NCBI RefSeq assembly: GCF_002464935.1
Contig: NZ_NBYY01000039.1
Span: 1 to 64,000, forward strand
DNA from: Candidatus Enterovibrio escicola
GTDB lineage: Bacteria; Pseudomonadota; Gammaproteobacteria; Enterobacterales; Vibrionaceae
Direction of reading: 5' to 3'
Length of the DNA: 64,000 nucleotides
The notes under the pieces were generated by a model. That model saw nothing but the letters and a program-made list of their open reading frames with translations. It had not been told where the DNA came from and did no database searches. Position numbers and translations under genes: made by a program. Below are positions 41,841-52,092 of the stretch, piece by piece (position 1 is the stretch's first letter; each line of letters starts with the position of its first letter).

Positions 41841-41892
41841 CAGATCAAGTATTCTCAATATGTATGAATCGTCATGTATGACTTCTTATCTT

Positions 41893-41949
41893 ATTTGTTC
41901 ATCGCTTTCATATTTATCAACGCTGCTCTTGCTTACACAGATCTGAGGT
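41893..41949. mobile_element. IS5 scrap joined to an IS982 right end
   Basis: 41893-41928 (ttgttcatcgctttcatatttatcaac) matches the IS5 3' coding end as at 37995-38040, minus orientation. 41929-41949 (tcttgcttacacagatctgaggt) is the IS982 right terminus, plus orientation. Immediately after (41953) an IS982 in the opposite orientation begins internally. Three element fragments are fused within 60 bases. Confidence 0.65.
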
Positions 41950-41952
41950 TAA

Positions 41953-42256
41953 TTAATTCAGGAAATTTGTTGGTGAGGTAAAGGTAAATAAAGTGGATAT
42001 AATCAGTTTTAAAGCCTAGATACCCCGAGTGATGGATATTTATCACTTCGCTAACTGAGAAGAAAGAAGGCTTGTTTCTTTGTTTGATATCGGAAGAAAT
42101 AAGATGTTTTCCCATGCAGGAAGGAAAGTATAGCAGAAGTCGACGAAAACGGCGTTTAAGTTATTCATGCACAAGTCCTTGTGCAGTCAATAGTTTTTTT
42201 CAAACGATCAGATCGCGACTTGGATATTTAGTTCATTTCTTATGCGCAGCTCAGGT
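41953..42256 (-). mobile_element. IS982-family 5' portion
   Basis: Minus-strand element: the left inverted repeat ends at 42256 (..gcgcagctcaggt), then the leader and transposase N-terminus around 42160-42000 (HEQL..., FVDFCYTF-, ISSDIKQRNKPSFFSVSEVI), breaking off near codons for LPNKFPELI at 41953. No 3' half. Lies between glnA and waaA at the inferred inversion breakpoint. Confidence 0.75.
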
Positions 42257-42471
42257 TACTTACGGGAGTAATTAAATTCTTCCTTGTCGTAAATTTTGTT
42301 GAAGCCCATGACAGTAATAAATTCTCCTACAAAAAGGACTTTTTCGAACAAGTAAACCACTATGGCAAAGACATAAAATCTAGTACAATGATTTACTACA
42401 ATTTGTCCAAAATTCCTATTGGGGATCCTAAATTTTAACCTAGGATTACATCCAACAGTAAAGGTCTTTCC

Positions 42472-43746
42472 GTGAGCCTCCTATATTCTCTGTTGCTAGC
42501 AATATCGACCCCATTTCTACTGTTTGGACTTTACCGTTCTCAAGATGGAAAACCAAATGTAGGAAAACGATGGGGTGAGCATTTTGGTTTCACCCCAAAA
42601 TTGACTAAAACCAGTCCCATTTGGATCCATGCAGTATCTGTTGGAGAAGTCATTGCGGCAAAACCCCTAATATTAGCGCTTAAAAAGAAATATCCATACC
42701 AAATAATATTAGTGACCACGACGACGGCGACAGGTGCTGACATAGTTGCTGGACTGGGAAATGGAATAGTACATAGATACATGCCTATAGACTTTACTTT
42801 TGCTGTTAAACACTTTTTAAAACGCATAAATCCTAAAATTATGCTGATCATGGAAACCGAACTTTGGCCAAATACACTCGTAACGGTAAATAAAGCTGGG
42901 ATACCAGTAATCGTAATAAATGCACGACTCTCAGAGAGAGCAATGCATAATTACCAGAAAATACAACCATTATTTAATATTCTTTCTAAGAATATCGATC
43001 ACATTCTTTGTCAATTCGAAAATGATGCCCACCGTTTTATTCAGCTTGGCGTTGCTAAAAATAAAGTTTCAGTATCTGGTTCAGTTAAGTTTGACTTGCC
43101 TTTTTTTGATGAAACTATCGAGGCCGTTACTACACTTAAACATCAACTAAAAGGGCGTCCTGTATGGATTGCTGCCAGTACACACGAGGGTGAAGATGAA
43201 ATTTTACTTGATGCACATCGTGCAGTGTTAGATAAAATTCCGAATTCAGTTATGATACTCGTTCCGCGTCACCCTGAACGTTTTAATGATGTCGCAACAC
43301 TTATCAAACAAAAAGTATTCTCACAAATACGCCGCAGCACTCACCAACCTATTACTGAAAAAACCCATGTATATCTAGGCGATACCATGGGTGAAATGAT
43401 GATATTGTTAGCAGTTTCTAATGTGGTTTTTATGGCAGGAAGTCTAGTAGACAAGAAAGTAGGGGGACATAACTTTCTTGAGCCCGCATCATTATCCCAA
43501 CCTCTAATTACGGGATCGAGTTATTTTAATTTTCAAGTAATCGCTGATCAGTTGATAGCAGTTGGCGCTTGTACTGTAAGTGATAATGTGCAAGAGATCG
43601 CAGAAACTGTTATCGAGAGATTTAATAACCCTATACAACGGCAGATCTTGGGAGACGCAGCGCGGAACATCGTTAACAAGAACCGAGGAGCCGTTAGTAA
43701 GACACTCGAAACGATTGCTATGTGGATCACCCCATCAGAGGAATAG
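42472..43746 (+). CDS. waaA: 3-deoxy-D-manno-octulosonic acid transferase (WaaA/KdtA)
   Basis: GT30 glycosyltransferase adding Kdo from CMP-Kdo to lipid IVA at the inner membrane. 424 residues from GTG 42472 (MSLLYSLLLAISTPFLLFGLYRS, an N-terminal anchor). Motifs: GKRWGEHFGFTP, IWIHAVSVGEVIAAKPLI, VTTTTATGADIV, MLIMETELWPN, ASTHEGEDEILLDAHR, VPRHPERF and GGHNFLEPASLSQPLITG. Complete. With kdkA convergent downstream, the pair suits Vibrio LPS, in which a single Kdo is phosphorylated. The stop codon is followed at once by an IS5 scrap. Confidence 0.96.
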   Translation: MSLLYSLLLAISTPFLLFGLYRSQDGKPNVGKRWGEHFGFTPKLTKTSPIWIHAVSVGEVIAAKPLILALKKKYPYQIILVTTTTATGADIVAGLGNGIVHRYMPIDFTFAVKHFLKRINPKIMLIMETELWPNTLVTVNKAGIPVIVINARLSERAMHNYQKIQPLFNILSKNIDHILCQFENDAHRFIQLGVAKNKVSVSGSVKFDLPFFDETIEAVTTLKHQLKGRPVWIAASTHEGEDEILLDAHRAVLDKIPNSVMILVPRHPERFNDVATLIKQKVFSQIRRSTHQPITEKTHVYLGDTMGEMMILLAVSNVVFMAGSLVDKKVGGHNFLEPASLSQPLITGSSYFNFQVIADQLIAVGACTVSDNVQEIAETVIERFNNPIQRQILGDAARNIVNKNRGAVSKTLETIAMWITPSEE

Positions 43747-43795
43747 TCTCTGATAATGCGCGTTTGTGATAACCCCTGTCCTTTTTCTACTCTTC
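43746..43795 (-). mobile_element. IS5-family scrap between waaA and kdkA
   Basis: gtctctgataatgcgcg..ttgtgataacccctgtcc matches the antisense of the IS5 transposase region LAEWKR..GYHKRSL (compare 52875-52925 and 38109-38160). About 50 bases only. It starts right after the waaA stop, so the intergenic terminator has been lost or replaced. Confidence 0.6.
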
Positions 43796-43820
43796 TTAAT
43801 TGGAGGTATGAATACAATTA

Positions 43821-44525
43821 TCAATTTGGTAAATAGTAACCTTGAATAAGTGTCTGCCAATCAGACTCTTGCCATTTAATCTGACGCTTGCTGAGTTCTT
43901 TTCGAAACGAACGCAATAAGCGTATAAGATTCGAAATCTTCCAGTTTTCTCCGTCACGACACCCACATTTATCAAAATCAATCAACCAAAACTTACCCGT
44001 TACATCAAGTAAAATATTGTGGATGTTGAGATCGCTATGACACACATTAGCATCGTGTAATCGACGAACTAATATGCCGATTAACCGATACTTTTCGGCA
44101 CCCAGTGACGTAGTGAGCAGTACGTCAACTAAATTTCTAGCGTTCTCAATTTTCTCCACCAGTAGATCTGCTCGATAAATCATCCCTTCTCTAATCGTTC
44201 TAGAAGCAAGTGGTCGGGGAACAGGGATACCCTTACTTCGAAGATAATTCAACAGATTAAACTCCTGTATGGACCGAACCTTCTCCCATCCAGTAAAGAA
44301 ATAACTATCGAATATCAACTTACCGAGCAAACCTCCACGACGATAATGACGTAAAGCAGCTGTTAAAGTAGACGTTTGAACAAACCATGTGGTGCCTCTT
44401 CCCTCCGCTGAGCCAACCACTGCATCTTTTTCCCACCATAAATCAATATCAAAGCAAAAAGTAGGGTCTTCACGCAACAATAATGGATTATATAAAATGC
44501 GTGTGTTCTTGCTGATTATTTGCAC
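43821..44525 (-). CDS. kdkA: 3-deoxy-D-manno-octulosonic acid kinase KdkA
   Basis: Phosphorylates O-4 of the single Kdo on Kdo-lipid IVA, as in Haemophilus and Vibrio. Kinase-like fold: GGLLGKLIFDSYFFTG, RLHDANVCHSDLNIHNILL (catalytic Asp) and FWLIDFDKCG (metal-binding Asp). I chose GTG 44525, 8 bases after a GGAG; the frame is open up to ATG 44588, but that extension (MVHIVCVNCHSGSLC) is unlike the family. 234 residues, the normal length. Convergent with waaA. Confidence 0.9.
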   Translation of the reverse strand: MQIISKNTRILYNPLLLREDPTFCFDIDLWWEKDAVVGSAEGRGTTWFVQTSTLTAALRHYRRGGLLGKLIFDSYFFTGWEKVRSIQEFNLLNYLRSKGIPVPRPLASRTIREGMIYRADLLVEKIENARNLVDVLLTTSLGAEKYRLIGILVRRLHDANVCHSDLNIHNILLDVTGKFWLIDFDKCGCRDGENWKISNLIRLLRSFRKELSKRQIKWQESDWQTLIQGYYLPN

Positions 44526-44821
44526 CAAAGATGCTCCTTTAGAACATAAACTGCCACTGTGGCAGTTTACACAGACTATATGAACCATTCCTTCATTATA
44601 ACATTTTGTGATAAATCCTCATACGCTGTACAGCGTAAACACTGTCTTAAATCTAACCAACTTTACGGCGGTATTGATATGCATCTGCATGAATGTTCAT
44701 TCTCTAGTCATCTAGGAAAAATCTGACAGCTCTACTCGCTCTAAAAATATAAAGTTCAGCATACAGTGCTTTTTCTTCATCAAAATAATTATTTTTGTCG
44801 ATTCTGTTCTCAATACATTTA

Positions 44822-45797
44822 ACCTGAACTGCGCATAAAAAATGAACTAAATGTCCAAGTCGCGATCTGATCGTTTGAAAAAAACTATTGACTGCATAAG
44901 GACTTGGGTATGAATAACTTAAATACTGCGCTCGTCGATATCGACGACTTCTGCCAGATTTTCCTCCCTGCTTGGGAAAACCTAATTTCTTCCAGTGATA
45001 AATAAAAAATAAGCCTTATCGCCTATCGGTTAGCGAAGTGATTAAGATAGTGATCTCTTTCCATCAATCAATGGTATCGAGACGTAAAAACTTATTACAT
45101 CCACTTTATTTAGGGTTACCTCACCAACCAATTTCCTGAATTAGTTACCTACACGAGTATGCTCAAGCTCATGTAAGGTGTTCTGGTTCCGCTTTGATCT
45201 TACCTCACTCACCGTCAGGCAAAATCGACAGAGATTGCCTTCGTTGATTAATACAAGCTACTAAGCTTGTCACAATCTACGCATTCTCAGACATCAGGTT
45301 TTTAAAGGTACCCAGAAGAGAGAAAAAGAAACGATGGGGTGGTTCTACAGTTTCAAATTACACCTTATTATCAATGACAAAGGTGGCATTGTCTCAGTCA
45401 AAGTAACGACGGATAACGTGGATGATAGAAAACCTGTATCGGAAATGGTTAACGAGATTTGGGGGTGTTTATACGGAAATAAAGGTTATATCTCTGGTCC
45501 ATTCGATCGGGAACTGGCAGACAAGAGAGTAGACACTGATAACGGGTGTGAAAAAGAATATTAAATCCAAAGTGATGAAACTTTAGAACCGCCTGATGCT
45601 CCGAAAATGATTTATTATTGAAACCCTTTTTGACCAACTAAAAAACATATCCCAAATCGAGCATTCTCGGCACTAAAGTGGTGTGAGAGTTATGGTCAAC
45701 TTTATTGCTGGACTCATTGCTTATCTGTTTCAACTAAAAAAACCTAGCCTTAAAATTACTCAGTTTGAAAAATCCTTGCATATTATAGATCTGAGGT
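44822..45797 (+). mobile_element. IS982-family element, both ends, transposase broken
   Basis: Ends ACCTGAACTGCGCATAA (44822) and AGATCTGAGGT (45797). 976 bp, so nearly full length. Transposase pieces in different frames: MNNLNTALVDIDDFCQIFLPAWENLISS then stop (44910-45004), GWFYSFKLHLIINDKGG ... GNKGYISGPFDRELADKRVDTDNG (45334-45555), and a final third with stops. Flanking 7-mers differ (acattta, taaacaa), suggesting the two ends derive from different insertions. Sits between kdkA and ftsN, another probable synteny break. Confidence 0.85.
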
Positions 45798-45864
45798 TAA
45801 ACAAATAGTAGAACGTAATGAAACCTACACATCAAAAACTCAAACCTAGGAGGCCTCAATTGAT

Positions 45865-45968
45865 AAGAGACTAGGTTCATCAAAGATGATTAAAGGCAAT
45901 GGATTTACCGTTGAGCATGACATCAATGGTACGAGAAACATATTACTTGAATATTTAACAAGGTAGCT
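45865..45968 (+). mobile_element. TnpB (IS605/IS607-type) C-terminal scrap
   Basis: A short plus-strand stretch reads KRLGSSKMIKGNGFTVEHDINGTRNILLEYLTR followed by a stop. This matches the RuvC-III/zinc end of TnpB (G-x-x-x-E-R-D-x-N-G-A-R-N-I-L). The zinc-ribbon cysteines are not preserved and nothing of the remaining protein is recognisable. Based on one motif. Confidence 0.5.
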
Positions 45969-46160
45969 TGTCCTTAATCATTAGAATAAATATTACGTTC
46001 GTTGCTGTTTGAATTAAAGAGGATTACACCTGCTTAACGGACAGATGATAATTCGTGAAAGCGTGGCACAGCCCTCACACTAATCTCCGTTTGTTGGTAC
46101 CAGCATGTACGGAAGGCAGGTACCATATAGTTCCCAACAGTAGAAAAGATATAAAAATCA

Positions 46161-46751
46161 GTGGCAACCAGAGATTACGTAAAACGTGGCAAAAAGCCTC
46201 TAAGACCACCAAAAAATACAAAAAAACTGACTTTTAGAGCGACCTTCGATTTGAGAGGAGTTGCACTCGCTATAGTATTAGTCGGTGCTTTTGGGTATGC
46301 CCTCTATTATCTCTCCACGAACAATCAATCAACTCTTCCAAAAAGAACTGATGCACCTCTCACTACTAAATCTAAAAAAGAGAAGTCTGAAAAAGAAATA
46401 CGTGAGATGACAGCAAAAAAGACACTACCCCCTCAACCAAGAGAACATTGGTTCTACATTAACGAATTGGAAAATAAAGAGGTAGATATTGAAACTAACG
46501 AGCAAAAAATATCTAACCGCCCCTATTTGATGCAATGTGGTGCATATCGCAATGAAACCCAAGCAGATGGACGCAAAGCAATGATTGCATTTCAAGGTTT
46601 AGATAGTAATATCACAACTAGTAGAAGCGAGAAAGGCATCTGGTATCGTGTCGTATTAGGCCCATACCAGCTCAAACGTGAGGCTGAACATGACAAAAAT
46701 ATGCTACGTCGCGCAAACATTGAACCCTGTGCTATCTGGTATTGGAACTGA
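46161..46751 (+). CDS. ftsN: cell division protein FtsN
   Basis: Bitopic late divisome protein that triggers septal peptidoglycan synthesis. GTG 46161 gives the diagnostic MATRDYVKRGKK. One membrane helix (RGVALAIVLVGAFGYALYYLS, about 30-50) is followed by a Lys/Glu-rich periplasmic linker and a C-terminal SPOR domain (YLMQCGAYRNETQADGRKAMIAF ... YRVVLGPYQLKREAEHDKNML). 196 residues, shorter than E. coli FtsN (319) mainly in the linker. It precedes hslVU as in Vibrio. Confidence 0.93.
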   Translation: MATRDYVKRGKKPLRPPKNTKKLTFRATFDLRGVALAIVLVGAFGYALYYLSTNNQSTLPKRTDAPLTTKSKKEKSEKEIREMTAKKTLPPQPREHWFYINELENKEVDIETNEQKISNRPYLMQCGAYRNETQADGRKAMIAFQGLDSNITTSRSEKGIWYRVVLGPYQLKREAEHDKNMLRRANIEPCAIWYWN

Positions 46752-46923
46752 CCCCTCCCAACTATTGTGCTAAACGAAATAACTGCATAAAAGCAGGATC
46801 TCAATCCTGAGTCCCCTTGAATTTACTTTTCTTCACCCCCACTTAATGCTTTTAACAAACCATAAAAAATATAAAATATAAATAACTATTGGTTATGTCA
46901 GAATAAAACAAAGAGGTCTTTCT

Positions 46924-47448
46924 GTGACAACTATTGTTTCAGTCCGCCGCAATGGCAAAGTAGTAATTGCCGGTGACGGCCAAGTGTCACTGGGTAATAC
47001 TATAATGAAAGGCAATGCCCGCAAAGTACGTCGTTTATATAATGAGAAAGTACTGGCGGGTTTCGCTGGCAGTACTGCGGATGCCTTTACCTTATTCGAA
47101 CTCTTCGAGCGTAAACTGGAGATGCACCAAGGTCATTTAACTAAGGCTGCTGTTGAACTCGCCAAAGATTGGCGAACGAATCGTGCCCTGCGCCGTTTGG
47201 AGGCGTTACTGGCAATTGCCGATGAAACAGCATCCTTCATCATCACGGGTAATGGGGATGTCGTGCAGCCAGAGAATGATTTGATTGCAATAGGTTCTGG
47301 TGGTAGCTTTGCACAAGCGGCAGCGACTGCTCTGCTTGAAAACACCGAGTTGGATGCTTGCGAGATCGCAGAAAAATCACTCACCATTGCTGGCGACATC
47401 TGTGTCTTCACCAACCAACACCACACCATTGAAGAGCTTGATTACTAA
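46924..47448 (+). CDS. hslV: ATP-dependent protease proteolytic subunit HslV
   Basis: Threonine protease of the HslUV (ClpQY) complex. GTG 46924 gives [24 protein letters not shown]; after Met removal Thr2 is the catalytic nucleophile. 174 residues. [28 protein letters not shown] and [19 protein letters not shown] are conserved. The TAATG junction overlaps an ATG of hslU. It has a better GC balance and codon conservation than the IS-rich flanks. Confidence 0.97.
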   Translation: MTTIVSVRRNGKVVIAGDGQVSLGNTIMKGNARKVRRLYNEKVLAGFAGSTADAFTLFELFERKLEMHQGHLTKAAVELAKDWRTNRALRRLEALLAIADETASFIITGNGDVVQPENDLIAIGSGGSFAQAAATALLENTELDACEIAEKSLTIAGDICVFTNQHHTIEELDY

Positions 47449-47462
47449 TGCAGGATCCCAGC

Positions 47463-48797
47463 ATGTCTGAAATGACTCCACGCGAAATCGTGTCTGAACT
47501 AGACCGACACATCATCGGTCAACACAAAGCCAAACGCGCCGTTGCCATCGCACTTCGAAACCGCTGGCGTCGTATGCAACTAAGCAAGGAATTACGTGCA
47601 GAGGTTACACCAAAAAACATTTTGATGATTGGACCTACCGGTGTGGGTAAAACTGAAATTGCACGCCGATTAGCAAAACTTGCAAATGCACCCTTCATTA
47701 AAGTAGAAGCCACTAAATTCACAGAAGTTGGTTATGTCGGTAAAGAAGTTGAAAGCATCATTCGAGATTTGACAGACGTTGCAATAAATATGACACACCA
47801 GCAAGCAATGGGAAAGTTAAAGTCCCATGCTGAAGAGCTTGCTGAAGAACGTATTCTTGATGTCCTGCTTCCACCCACTCGTGATGCATGGGGAAAACCA
47901 GAAGATCCGGAAACGGAGTCGTCTACTCGTCAAAGCTTCCGAAAAAAGATTCGCGAAGGTCAACTGAACGATAAAGAAATCGAAATTGACTTGGCGGGAC
48001 CCCAAATGAGCATGGAAATAATGTCACCTCCTGGCATGGAAGAAATGACTAGCCAACTACAAAACATGTTCCAAAATTTAGGTGGTGGTAATACTCCTAA
48101 AAAGCGCAAAATGAAGCTAAAAGATGCACTAAAGGCAGCGGGTGAAGAAGAAGCTGCTAAACTTGTAAATCAGGAAGATCTGAAAGAACAAGCAATCAGC
48201 GCCGTAGAAAACACTGGCATCGTCTTCATTGATGAAATCGACAAAATTTGTAAACGCTGTGAAAACTCTGGTCCCGACGTATCTCGTGAAGGTGTACAGC
48301 GTGACCTATTACCACTGATAGAAGGCAGCACAGTGTCAACCAAACATGGAATGGTGAGAACAGATCACATTTTGTTTATTGCCTCTGGTGCATTTCAAGT
48401 TGCAAGACCTTCAGACTTGATTCCAGAATTGCAAGGTCGTCTACCTATCCGTGTGGAACTTGAAGCTTTATCTGCGTCAGATTTTAAACGTATTTTAATT
48501 GAGCCAAGAGCCTCATTGACTGAGCAATACTCTGCACTGATGGGTACTGAAAAAGTGAACTTATCCTTTACCGAAGACGGTATTGAAGAAATTGCTAATG
48601 CAGCGTGGTGTGTAAACGAAAAAACCGAAAACATTGGTGCTCGTCGACTACACACCGTGATGGAGCGTCTGGTAGACGAGATTTCGTATGAAGCTAGTGA
48701 GCGTAGTGGCGACGTTATCAGCATTGATGCTGATTATGTCAAAAATTGCCTCGATACGTTAATTAACGACGAAGATCTAAGCCGCTTCATATTGTAA
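47463..48797 (+). CDS. hslU: ATP-dependent protease ATPase subunit HslU
   Basis: AAA+ unfoldase of HslUV. I prefer ATG 47463 ([19 protein letters not shown]), with agga about 8 bases upstream; an in-frame ATG at 47448 overlaps the hslV stop and would add five residues. 444 residues. Walker [16 protein letters not shown], pore loop GYVGKEVES, the I-domain (about 110-240), Walker [12 protein letters not shown], sensor 1 region ILFIASGAF, and the C-terminal EDLSRFIL tail that docks into HslV. Complete. Confidence 0.97.
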   Translation: MSEMTPREIVSELDRHIIGQHKAKRAVAIALRNRWRRMQLSKELRAEVTPKNILMIGPTGVGKTEIARRLAKLANAPFIKVEATKFTEVGYVGKEVESIIRDLTDVAINMTHQQAMGKLKSHAEELAEERILDVLLPPTRDAWGKPEDPETESSTRQSFRKKIREGQLNDKEIEIDLAGPQMSMEIMSPPGMEEMTSQLQNMFQNLGGGNTPKKRKMKLKDALKAAGEEEAAKLVNQEDLKEQAISAVENTGIVFIDEIDKICKRCENSGPDVSREGVQRDLLPLIEGSTVSTKHGMVRTDHILFIASGAFQVARPSDLIPELQGRLPIRVELEALSASDFKRILIEPRASLTEQYSALMGTEKVNLSFTEDGIEEIANAAWCVNEKTENIGARRLHTVMERLVDEISYEASERSGDVISIDADYVKNCLDTLINDEDLSRFIL

Positions 48798-48812
48798 ATT
48801 ACAATAATGTAA

Positions 48813-48847
48813 TAAAAAAAGGCTGCCAAAATACAGCCTTTTTTATT
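48813..48847 (+). terminator. intrinsic terminator after hslU
   Basis: aaaaaaggctg, loop ccaaaata, cagcctttttt: an A/T-extended 7-bp G/C-containing stem followed by a T run, 16 bases after the hslU stop. It ends the hslVU transcript before menA. Confidence 0.85.
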
Positions 48848-48948
48848 TCATGGCAGTTAATAAAATCAAATAACTCTGGCAATTCTATTTCCTATAGACC
48901 AGAAAGTTCCAATAATGATGCCACATTCTTAAGCTATCTAAAGAAGCT

Positions 48949-49851
48949 ATGTTTTCAACCATATTTTCTACTTGGCTTGACGCCATTCGTCTTAAAACAC
49001 TTCCGCTGGCAGTTGCTTGCATTTTGTGTGGCAGCTCAATAGCCGCTAAAACCGTGCGATTTTCGCTTACAATCGCATTACTTACACTAATTACGGCACT
49101 GTTGTTACAGATCCTATCCAACCTTGCAAACGATTACGGTGATGCTGTCAAAGGCACGGACAATGATGCAAGAATAGGCCCAAAACGCGCTATTCAACTA
49201 GGTCTTGTAACACCCTATACAATGAAAAAAGCCATGATATTAAATCTTGTATTAATTATAATATCCGGTTTAATTTTATTAATTACTGCTTTACATAAAG
49301 TCTCCGATATCCTTAGTTTTATGGTCTTAGGTACCCTTGCGATCATCGCGGCGCTTTATTACACTATAGGTAGTAAACCATATGGGTATCATGGTCTCGG
49401 AGATCTTTCCGTACTTGTTTTTTTTGGTTTGATTGGTGTTGCGGGTACTTATTATTTACAGACAGGTACGTTAAATATCTTTATATTTCTACCTGCAACC
49501 GCTTGCGGTTTATTGGCGGTTGCGGTTCTAAATATTAATAACTTACGGGATATTGACAATGATCGTGCATGCAACAAACGTACACTAGTCGTACGCATGG
49601 GTTCACACCGTAGTCGTACGTACCACCAAGTCTTACTAGCAAGTGCCTATGCATGCTTTACCCTTTTCTCCATATTAGAGCACATACCAGTTTCAAAATG
49701 GTTATTTATCTTAACAATTCCACTGACTATAAAGCACAGTAAAGTAGTTCTCTCCTCTTCTGAAGGAGCATCCCTAAGACCCATGATGGCTAACATGGTA
49801 AAAGTGGCACTGCTAACCAATGTGCTGTTTGCGGTGGGTATTTTACTTTGA
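48949..49851 (+). CDS. menA: 1,4-dihydroxy-2-naphthoate polyprenyltransferase MenA
   Basis: Inner-membrane UbiA-family prenyltransferase making demethylmenaquinone from DHNA and octaprenyl diphosphate. 300 residues, about eight membrane helices. The two Asp-rich motifs are intact: NLANDYGDAVKGTDNDARIG (with GPKRAIQ following) and NINNLRDIDNDRACNKRTL. Its product is the substrate of UbiE at 8111. In Vibrio and E. coli menA is followed by rraA; here rraA is absent and IS debris follows. Confidence 0.96.
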   Translation: MFSTIFSTWLDAIRLKTLPLAVACILCGSSIAAKTVRFSLTIALLTLITALLLQILSNLANDYGDAVKGTDNDARIGPKRAIQLGLVTPYTMKKAMILNLVLIIISGLILLITALHKVSDILSFMVLGTLAIIAALYYTIGSKPYGYHGLGDLSVLVFFGLIGVAGTYYLQTGTLNIFIFLPATACGLLAVAVLNINNLRDIDNDRACNKRTLVVRMGSHRSRTYHQVLLASAYACFTLFSILEHIPVSKWLFILTIPLTIKHSKVVLSSSEGASLRPMMANMVKVALLTNVLFAVGILL

Positions 49852-49989
49852 GGATATAGCGGGATAAGAGACAGACCATTTCAGTATACGCTAAGAATCC
49901 GGATAAACCAATTAAAGCCTTTTCCAACACCAAAAATCCTAGCTGACCTTTTTCAAAAGAACCTCCAGGAGGTTCCTAGTGCCTTCCTA

Positions 49990-50400
49990 GACAATACCTA
50001 CTTTTACAGGGTGAAAATTACATCTACCGTTGACGTTAGATGTCTTTCTTGCCTGCAAACAAGAATGGTGAGACAGTATAGTATTAGTCATGGTGAATAC
50101 AACGCTAGCGTTGTCCCTCATGTTGACAAAGCCTCCATCTTTAATATACATAAACGACTTATCAGGCAGGGATAAAATAATAACAAGTTGAATTTGCTCT
50201 TAATAATGGGTGTATCTGCTACTCCTCGCGAATGCTATACACCTGCATAAATACGGTTGTCTACGTTCTAAGAAACTTATACCCTGATGTGTAACCGAAT
50301 TCCCACCAAATATACAGGAAGAGCTGCTCATTTATTTCCAGATAATAAACACTTATTTTCGTGGAGGTAAAAAATTTAATTTTAAATTTGTTATCCATAA
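49990..50400 (+). mobile_element. IS1-family remnant
   Basis: Shares scattered similarity with 35100-35470 over the InsA region: ..taatatacataaacgacttatcaggcagggataaaat.., then GVSATPREC-type codons and ttctaagaaacttataccctgatgtgtaac near 50270. More decayed than the 35-kb copy; no open frame and no clear ends. Immediately followed by an IS5 left end. Confidence 0.55.
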
Positions 50401-50436
50401 GCAATGTCGAATTTTAGTACACGTACGGTTTCAATA

Positions 50437-50903
50437 GGCGTTATTTTTTAAATATCTAAACTAATCACAATTTCTACGATTAGATCATCATGGAATTAAG
50501 CGGAGGTGACGATGGGAAGGGTTCAGTATAAGATCAGCAATTGAAACAAGATAATCAATCATTAGTAAACTGGAGCTCAATCACTTTTTGGATAAACAAC
50601 ACTGCTATTAAGGCATCCATTGTCTAAAGCATCACGGTCATCATGACCGTGGGTTTATATTTATCAATACCGCGATTGAAACAGCACTGATCATGACAGG
50701 TATTTTTAAGTTCCCACTTCATGCGTTAGAAGGCTTTCTCAATTCAGTTTTTACATTGATGAATATCCCGCTAAAATTCCCTACATAAACTTGTATTAAT
50801 AAGCGTTCAAAAAACGTATAAATTAAGTGCCGTTTACCGAGTCTAGGAGTTATCACCCACGTTGTTATTGATACTACAGGCTTAAAAATATACGGCGAGA
50901 GCT
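50437..50903 (+). mobile_element. IS5-family 5' portion
   Basis: Left inverted repeat ggcgttattttttaaatatc at 50437. The transposase N-terminus begins near ATG 50511 (MGRVQYKISN*), then FINTAIETALIMTGIFKFPLHALEGFLNSVF in another frame, ending at GLKIYGE (50903), where an IS256 terminus starts. The 3' half is absent here. Confidence 0.8.
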
Positions 50904-51007
50904 ATAGTAATTTCTGGTGTAGGGGTAGGGAATAACACGGTGTAACCTGTTGATTGGTCTTGCCAAATTAACAACCGACAAGAAATACACCGCATAGATA
51001 ATAATCA
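50904..51007 (+). mobile_element. IS256-family 5'-terminal fragment
   Basis: gctatagtaatttctggtgta followed by cggtgtaacctgttgattgg..cttgcc..aacaaccgacaagaaatacaccgc is the reverse complement of 6020-6133, the 5' end of the other IS256 element. It starts inside the IS5 at 50903 and is itself cut by the IS982 terminus at 51008, so three element types are stacked in 600 bases. Confidence 0.75.
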
Positions 51008-51726
51008 ACCGCAGATCTGCATAAGTACTTTCTTATCAAGCCGAATCATTTTAATACTTGGTATTTTTAGTTGAAATGAATACGCGATGAGCCCCGCCAG
51101 CAAGTTGACCATAAAGCTGATACCACTACGGTGCCGAGAATGCTTGATTTAGGATATATTTTTTAGTTGGTCAAAAACGGTTTTAATAATAAATCGTTTC
51201 CGGAGCATCAGGCAGTTCCAAAGTTTCATCACTTTGACTGAGATAATGCACCTCGGTCATTGATAATGAGGTGTAATTTGAAACCGTAGAACCACCCCAT
51301 CGTTCCTTTTCTTCGCTTCTCAGTACCTTTAAAAACCTGATGTCTAATAATGCGTAGGTTGTGACAAACCTGTAGCTTAGACGAATCAACGAAGGAAATC
51401 CCTGTTGGCCTTGCCCGATTATGAGGTAACGACAAACAAAGTGGATGTAATAGGTTTTTAAGTCTCAATACCCCTATTGATGGAAAGCTATCACTATCGT
51501 CATCACTTCACTAACTGAGAGGCGAAAAGGTTTATTTCTTTGTTTGAAACCGGAAGAAATTAGGTATCTTTCCCATGCAGGAAGGAAAGTCTGGCAGAAG
51601 TCATCAACATCGACGAAAACAACGTTTAAATTATTCATGCTAACGTCCTTTTACGACTGATGATGTGATTCAAATGATCAGATCTCTATTTGGGCATTTA
51701 GTTCATCGCTTATGCGTAACCCAGGT
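51008..51726 (-). mobile_element. IS982-family element, internally deleted
   Basis: Right end ACCGCAGATCTGCATAAG at 51008; left end complement ..cttatgcgtaacccaggt at 51726. 719 bp, so about 240 bp shorter than the full copy. The minus strand gives GISFVDSSKLQVCHNLRIIRHQVFKGTEKRRKGTMGWFYGFKLHLIINDRG (51402-51240), with the DKGYISGP region deleted and the C-terminus directly joined. Frameshifted. Confidence 0.85.
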
Positions 51727-51889
51727 TAATGACTTGATTTTGGCAGTTTTAGATCGGCGTTTACTGTTTGCAGATAAGCACTATATCTTACATATCAAGA
51801 AGGAGTGTGATTGGGCACTGAAGTACGAGTTTATTAAAACACTGAAAACCGCATTAATGCAGACATGTAGTACTCGAAAAGGCTTTTAG
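51727..51889 (+). pseudogene. C-terminal fragment of an unrecognised protein
   Basis: From the IS982 end the frame reads DLILAVLDRRLLFADKHYILHIKKECDWALKYEFIKTLKTALMQTCSTRKGF and stops at 51889. It looks like a genuine protein C-terminus (regular hydrophobic spacing, no low complexity), truncated on the 5' side by the IS. It lies where rraA would be expected between menA and zapB, but does not resemble RraA. I cannot name it. Confidence 0.4.
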
Positions 51890-52092
51890 ATACCAGTATT
51901 GTTCATGGAAAAAATTAACAATTCTATCTCTTATTCCTGCCTAATAAGTCGGCTATGTATCTTCAAGCTGGAAGGTTTTGTTGCACAATCGGCAATGATA
52001 GCCACAAAGATCACCTTGGAAAGTAGATATTTTACACTAAGATCTATCTATTGGATACATGGTCAGAAATAGATTACATGGGATCTGTTTCT

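Noticed and set aside
46055-46237. Plus-strand ORF overlapping the ftsN start
   Set aside because: Overlaps ftsN in another frame; FtsN is diagnostic from its MATRDYV start, and the upstream part has no recognisable motif.
49957-49975. Palindrome gaacctccaggaggttc downstream of menA as an operator
   Set aside because: Perfect 8-bp arms but no gene nearby to regulate; could be a weak terminator stem or chance.
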